Below, piece by piece: positions 22,417-24,578 of a DNA stretch of 24,578 nt (positions within the stretch are counted from its first letter, which is position 1; the number at the start of each line of letters is the position of its first letter). This DNA comes from CAG-390 sp045531455 (GTDB lineage Bacteria > Bacillota > Clostridia > Oscillospirales > CAG-272). The notes under the pieces are model-generated. The model was not told the origin of the DNA. It made no database searches and saw nothing but the letters and a program-made list of their open reading frames with translations. The DNA is taken from NCBI GenBank assembly GCA_045531455.1, contig JAZSEA010000030.1, positions 1 to 24,578 on the forward strand, written 5' to 3'. A program made the position numbers and the translations under genes.

Positions 22417-23781
22417 ATGATTAAGCGAATTGTTATCATTTTGATCGCATTATGTATGGTTTTTGTTGCGGCATCCTGCAAAGGTGATGATGGAACCGAG
22501 GGCTCCCAAGCCATTGCAGAATCTTCAACCGAAAGTAAGACCGATCAGATCCTTCTGAAGTCCGAGCTTATGCTTGACGACACATCTGCTCTTCCCATTT
22601 TCAAAGTGAGGAACTTCGCCTCCTCCGTACAGGGGCGCATAGACGCCTACGGTGCGGACGGCAAGCTTATTTCAACCTGCATATGCGGCTCGGATAATTG
22701 CAGCTGTGGCAAAAATGCAAGGTTCCTGACATGGGGGAATACTATATGTTCAATTGCCGAGACAGACGGAGTCAATACGGTTTTCAATGTCTTTGATATT
22801 TCCGATCACAATGCCCCGAAGCATTCCACCTTAACTGTAGAGGGTATCAGCACAGAAACGCATACTATAACAGCTTGGGAGAATACACCGTATTATAAAG
22901 TCATTCTGACATCGAAAGAAGCCGAAAAGAGGGGTGAGGAGCGTTCGCTCATTATCCTTGATATGTCCGAGGCGGCAAGCGGATCGGTAAGAATTCTGAA
23001 ATATCCCGTATGTACGGCAGGTTATAATCATTTATATATTGATAACGATACTCTATATTACGGAGTAATTGGCAAAAATAGCGAGGTTCAAAAAATATAC
23101 CGTGCACGTCCCGACGAGTCAAAGGCTGAACTTGTAGCCGATTTCGATTACAAAGATATCGACTCATTCGGAAAGAGCAGCTTTTTCTTCGGTAAGAACG
23201 GAAAAATGCACATTCTGTTTGCCTGCACGGACAGCGAAAGCGAATACGGCTTCTCGCTCTGGCAGTACGTTTTCAGCGAAGGTAGCAAGCCGGAAAGAAT
23301 CCTGCGCGCAAAAAATGTGTGCGACTATATTATCTGTGGTAATTATTTCTATTATACCGTAAATGATCCTCAAAATTCACGCGAATTCGTTGACCAGGAT
23401 AAAGGAAACATGACTTATACTGATATGACAGGCGGAATCATTTTCCGTCAGTCTGTTGAAGATACAGAAGTCGATCCGGAAGCTGTATGGTCGGTAGGTG
23501 ATTATTATCTTTACGGATTCACTCCGAAGAATAAGCCCGTGGTAGATAGAAGCGAATTTAAAATGTCGGCTCTGGCGACCTTCATTCAGAATCCGGACGG
23601 CGGCCTTCTTTTGCAAGCAAACAAAAAAGTCGGCGAAAAGATGATACACACCTATCTTCTGATAGGCAACAGCAAAAGCGGTGTTATTATGACTGAGCTT
23701 GAGGGATCGGGAAAGTGGGGATATTATCCTCTCTCGGATATCGGCGGCGGAACGTCGTGTAACTGGGAAAACATGCCATAA
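22417..23781 (+). CDS. Propeller-like lipoprotein
   Basis: A 454-residue protein. The start is the ATG at 22417 with AAGGGGGA 5 bases upstream, directly after the previous stop. The signal sequence IVIILIALCMVFVAASCKG ends in a lipobox-like AASC (C21); the -3 residue is A rather than the usual L/V, so lipidation is likely but not ideal. A cysteine cluster CICGSDNCSCG (C88-C97) sits where the membrane-anchored paralogues carry CTDPxCxH. Repeated strand motifs (NHLYIDNDTLYYG, GNYFYYTVND, GDYYLYGF) suggest a propeller. It shares architecture rather than close sequence with 15306 and 21060. It ends the cassette 2 operon. Binding partner unknown. Confidence 0.75.
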   Translation: MIKRIVIILIALCMVFVAASCKGDDGTEGSQAIAESSTESKTDQILLKSELMLDDTSALPIFKVRNFASSVQGRIDAYGADGKLISTCICGSDNCSCGKNARFLTWGNTICSIAETDGVNTVFNVFDISDHNAPKHSTLTVEGISTETHTITAWENTPYYKVILTSKEAEKRGEERSLIILDMSEAASGSVRILKYPVCTAGYNHLYIDNDTLYYGVIGKNSEVQKIYRARPDESKAELVADFDYKDIDSFGKSSFFFGKNGKMHILFACTDSESEYGFSLWQYVFSEGSKPERILRAKNVCDYIICGNYFYYTVNDPQNSREFVDQDKGNMTYTDMTGGIIFRQSVEDTEVDPEAVWSVGDYYLYGFTPKNKPVVDRSEFKMSALATFIQNPDGGLLLQANKKVGEKMIHTYLLIGNSKSGVIMTELEGSGKWGYYPLSDIGGGTSCNWENMP

Positions 23782-24049
23782 ATAAAAGCAACTTTTAAAT
23801 TACATGATAATAATCCTTATTATTCTGCACTATACCAAGAATCTAAACAAACAACCATCAACCGCTGTATGACTCGAAGTGTTATTTCTTATGATGCATG
23901 ATACAAGTGGATAAATACTCTACGCATAGAATTTGAGATATGCTAATCGAATAATTACATATAATTAGTATAATGGTATGGTAACAGAAACAGATAATCA
24001 ATTATATGTATATTTTGATTATATTTTTTAATTATAGGGAGGAGAAACA
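23782..24049 (+). other. AT-rich intergenic stretch
   Basis: No gene seen. A weak promoter candidate is TTGAGA (23933-23938) with TACATA 17 bases on, plus a lone TATAAT at 23969-23974. No LytTR-type box is visible, so the next gene is probably outside the regulon. Confidence 0.35.
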
Positions 24050-24232
24050 ATGTCTGGTTACACAGTTACACATTCTATCGATCTGATAAATGAATACTGC
24101 GAACATCCAACTTGGTACAAAAGTTGGCAATTGCGAGAAGCAATGAAAGATGCGAAAGTACATTATCAATATGGAAACGTAACAAAATATTGGTATGAAT
24201 CGGTAATTCGTATATTATCTGAATATGTTTAA
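24050..24232 (+). CDS. Small hypothetical protein
   Basis: A 60-residue soluble protein, rich in aromatic residues (WYKSWQLREAM, YWYESVIRIL), with no signal peptide, membrane helix or cysteine pair. I recognise no family. The strong AGGGAGGAG 5 bases before the ATG supports real translation. It stands alone between an AT-rich gap and a pair of hairpins. Helical content and size would suit a small regulatory or antitoxin-like protein, but nothing shows this. Confidence 0.6.
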   Translation: MSGYTVTHSIDLINEYCEHPTWYKSWQLREAMKDAKVHYQYGNVTKYWYESVIRILSEYV

Positions 24233-24314
24233 TGTACAGTAATATAGATAATATGCTCGAAATCAAAAAGGGGCTATCTCAAGTTGATTTTTGAGACCAA
24301 TCCTTTGTTACAAT

Positions 24315-24366
24315 TATACCAAAAACACTTGCATATCGTAATAGATAAGCAAGTGTTTTTGGTATA
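24315..24366. terminator. Strong inverted repeat, probable bidirectional terminator
   Basis: A perfect 18-bp stem (24315-24332 with 24349-24366) has a 16-base loop. An AAAAA/TTTTT run inside the stem gives a U tract on either strand. It would end transcription from 24050. The long perfect arms could also be the ends of a small repeat element. Confidence 0.6.
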
Positions 24367-24513
24367 GGTTGTCACTCAGATGGTAAAAATCCCCAAATTT
24401 GCCTCTTTTTTATTAAATGATCCTAACCTAAACGATAAAGCTAACCCAAACGAATAAATATTTAATCACTTTATATCGCGTAAGCGGAGCACGGCTTGGC
24501 TGTGACTGCCCTG

Positions 24514-24573
24514 GCACCGTATGAAGACAAGTACAGAGTATAACTCTGTCTTGTTGTCATGCGGTGCTTTTTT
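24514..24573 (+). terminator. Rho-independent terminator near the window end
   Basis: A long hairpin: GCACCG (24514-24519) pairs with CGGTGC (24562-24567), continuing inward with G-T wobbles to an inner ACAGAGT-ATA-ACTCTGT stem. It is followed directly by TTTTTT (24568-24573). No gene is visible in the ~280 bases upstream, so it may end an unrecognised RNA or a long transcript. Confidence 0.75.
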
Positions 24574-24578
24574 GTGCC

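Noticed and set aside
24270..24296. Sequence GGGGCTATCTCAA with TTGAGA nearby, reminiscent of insertion-sequence ends
   Set aside because: No transposase, target duplication or matching second end is visible; the resemblance is too short.
1..24578. CRISPR arrays, tRNA or rRNA genes, replication origin
   Set aside because: No regularly spaced short repeats, cloverleaf with CCA or GTTC-loop pattern, ribosomal signature or DnaA-box cluster was seen on either strand by reading.

Overview
This window comes from a low-to-medium GC Gram-positive bacterium, most likely a gut-type member of class Clostridia (Bacillota). The signs are strong AAAGGAG-type ribosome binding sites, an agr-type quorum-sensing operon with a QPEV-tailed signal peptide, a WapA-like wall protein with DNRLRE and RHS/YD repeats, a BcrA-type ABC transporter and DUF6514- and DUF4304-like small proteins. 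The species cannot be named from sequence alone.

Region 1 (1-9400) is a polymorphic-toxin locus read on the minus strand. A 2187-residue secreted RHS/YD-repeat protein ends in a nuclease-like tip and is followed at once by a DUF4304-like putative immunity gene. Downstream lies a displaced RHS 3' cassette: the same core and linker, a different tip, and its own small partner gene. After that come a decayed 150-bp RHS scrap and a terminator. The first 87 bases are the 3' end of an unrelated plus-strand gene.

Region 2 (9400-11250) holds a short tyrosine recombinase, an XRE-family regulator preceded by long palindromes, and a convergent DUF6514-like gene. It looks like the remnant or core of a small mobile element.

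Region 3 (11250-14500, minus strand) is a complete agr-like system. A LytTR response regulator and a sensor kinase overlap by 4 bases. A separately promoted agrB follows, with a TTG start, and then an agrD-like signal-peptide gene of 46-49 codons that overlaps agrB by 4 bases.

Region 4 (14500-23800, plus strand) holds two parallel cassettes. Each has the same promoter architecture, a 5' leader hairpin, a secreted protein of about 180 residues ending in CxxC, and a membrane-anchored propeller-like protein of about 450 residues with a CTDPxCxH motif. Cassette 1 continues into an ABC permease and ATPase; cassette 2 continues into a lipoprotein.

The most notable signal is a 30-bp element (TTAGG, 18 bases, AGG; repeats 21 bp apart) fixed 12 bases upstream of the -35 hexamer. 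It occurs at the agrBD promoter and at both cassette promoters, and a three-repeat variant precedes the DUF6514 gene. The likely reading is a self-contained quorum-sensing regulon: the LytTR regulator activates its own signal genes and two duplicated export/surface cassettes of unknown function. The window ends with a 60-codon gene and two strong hairpins.
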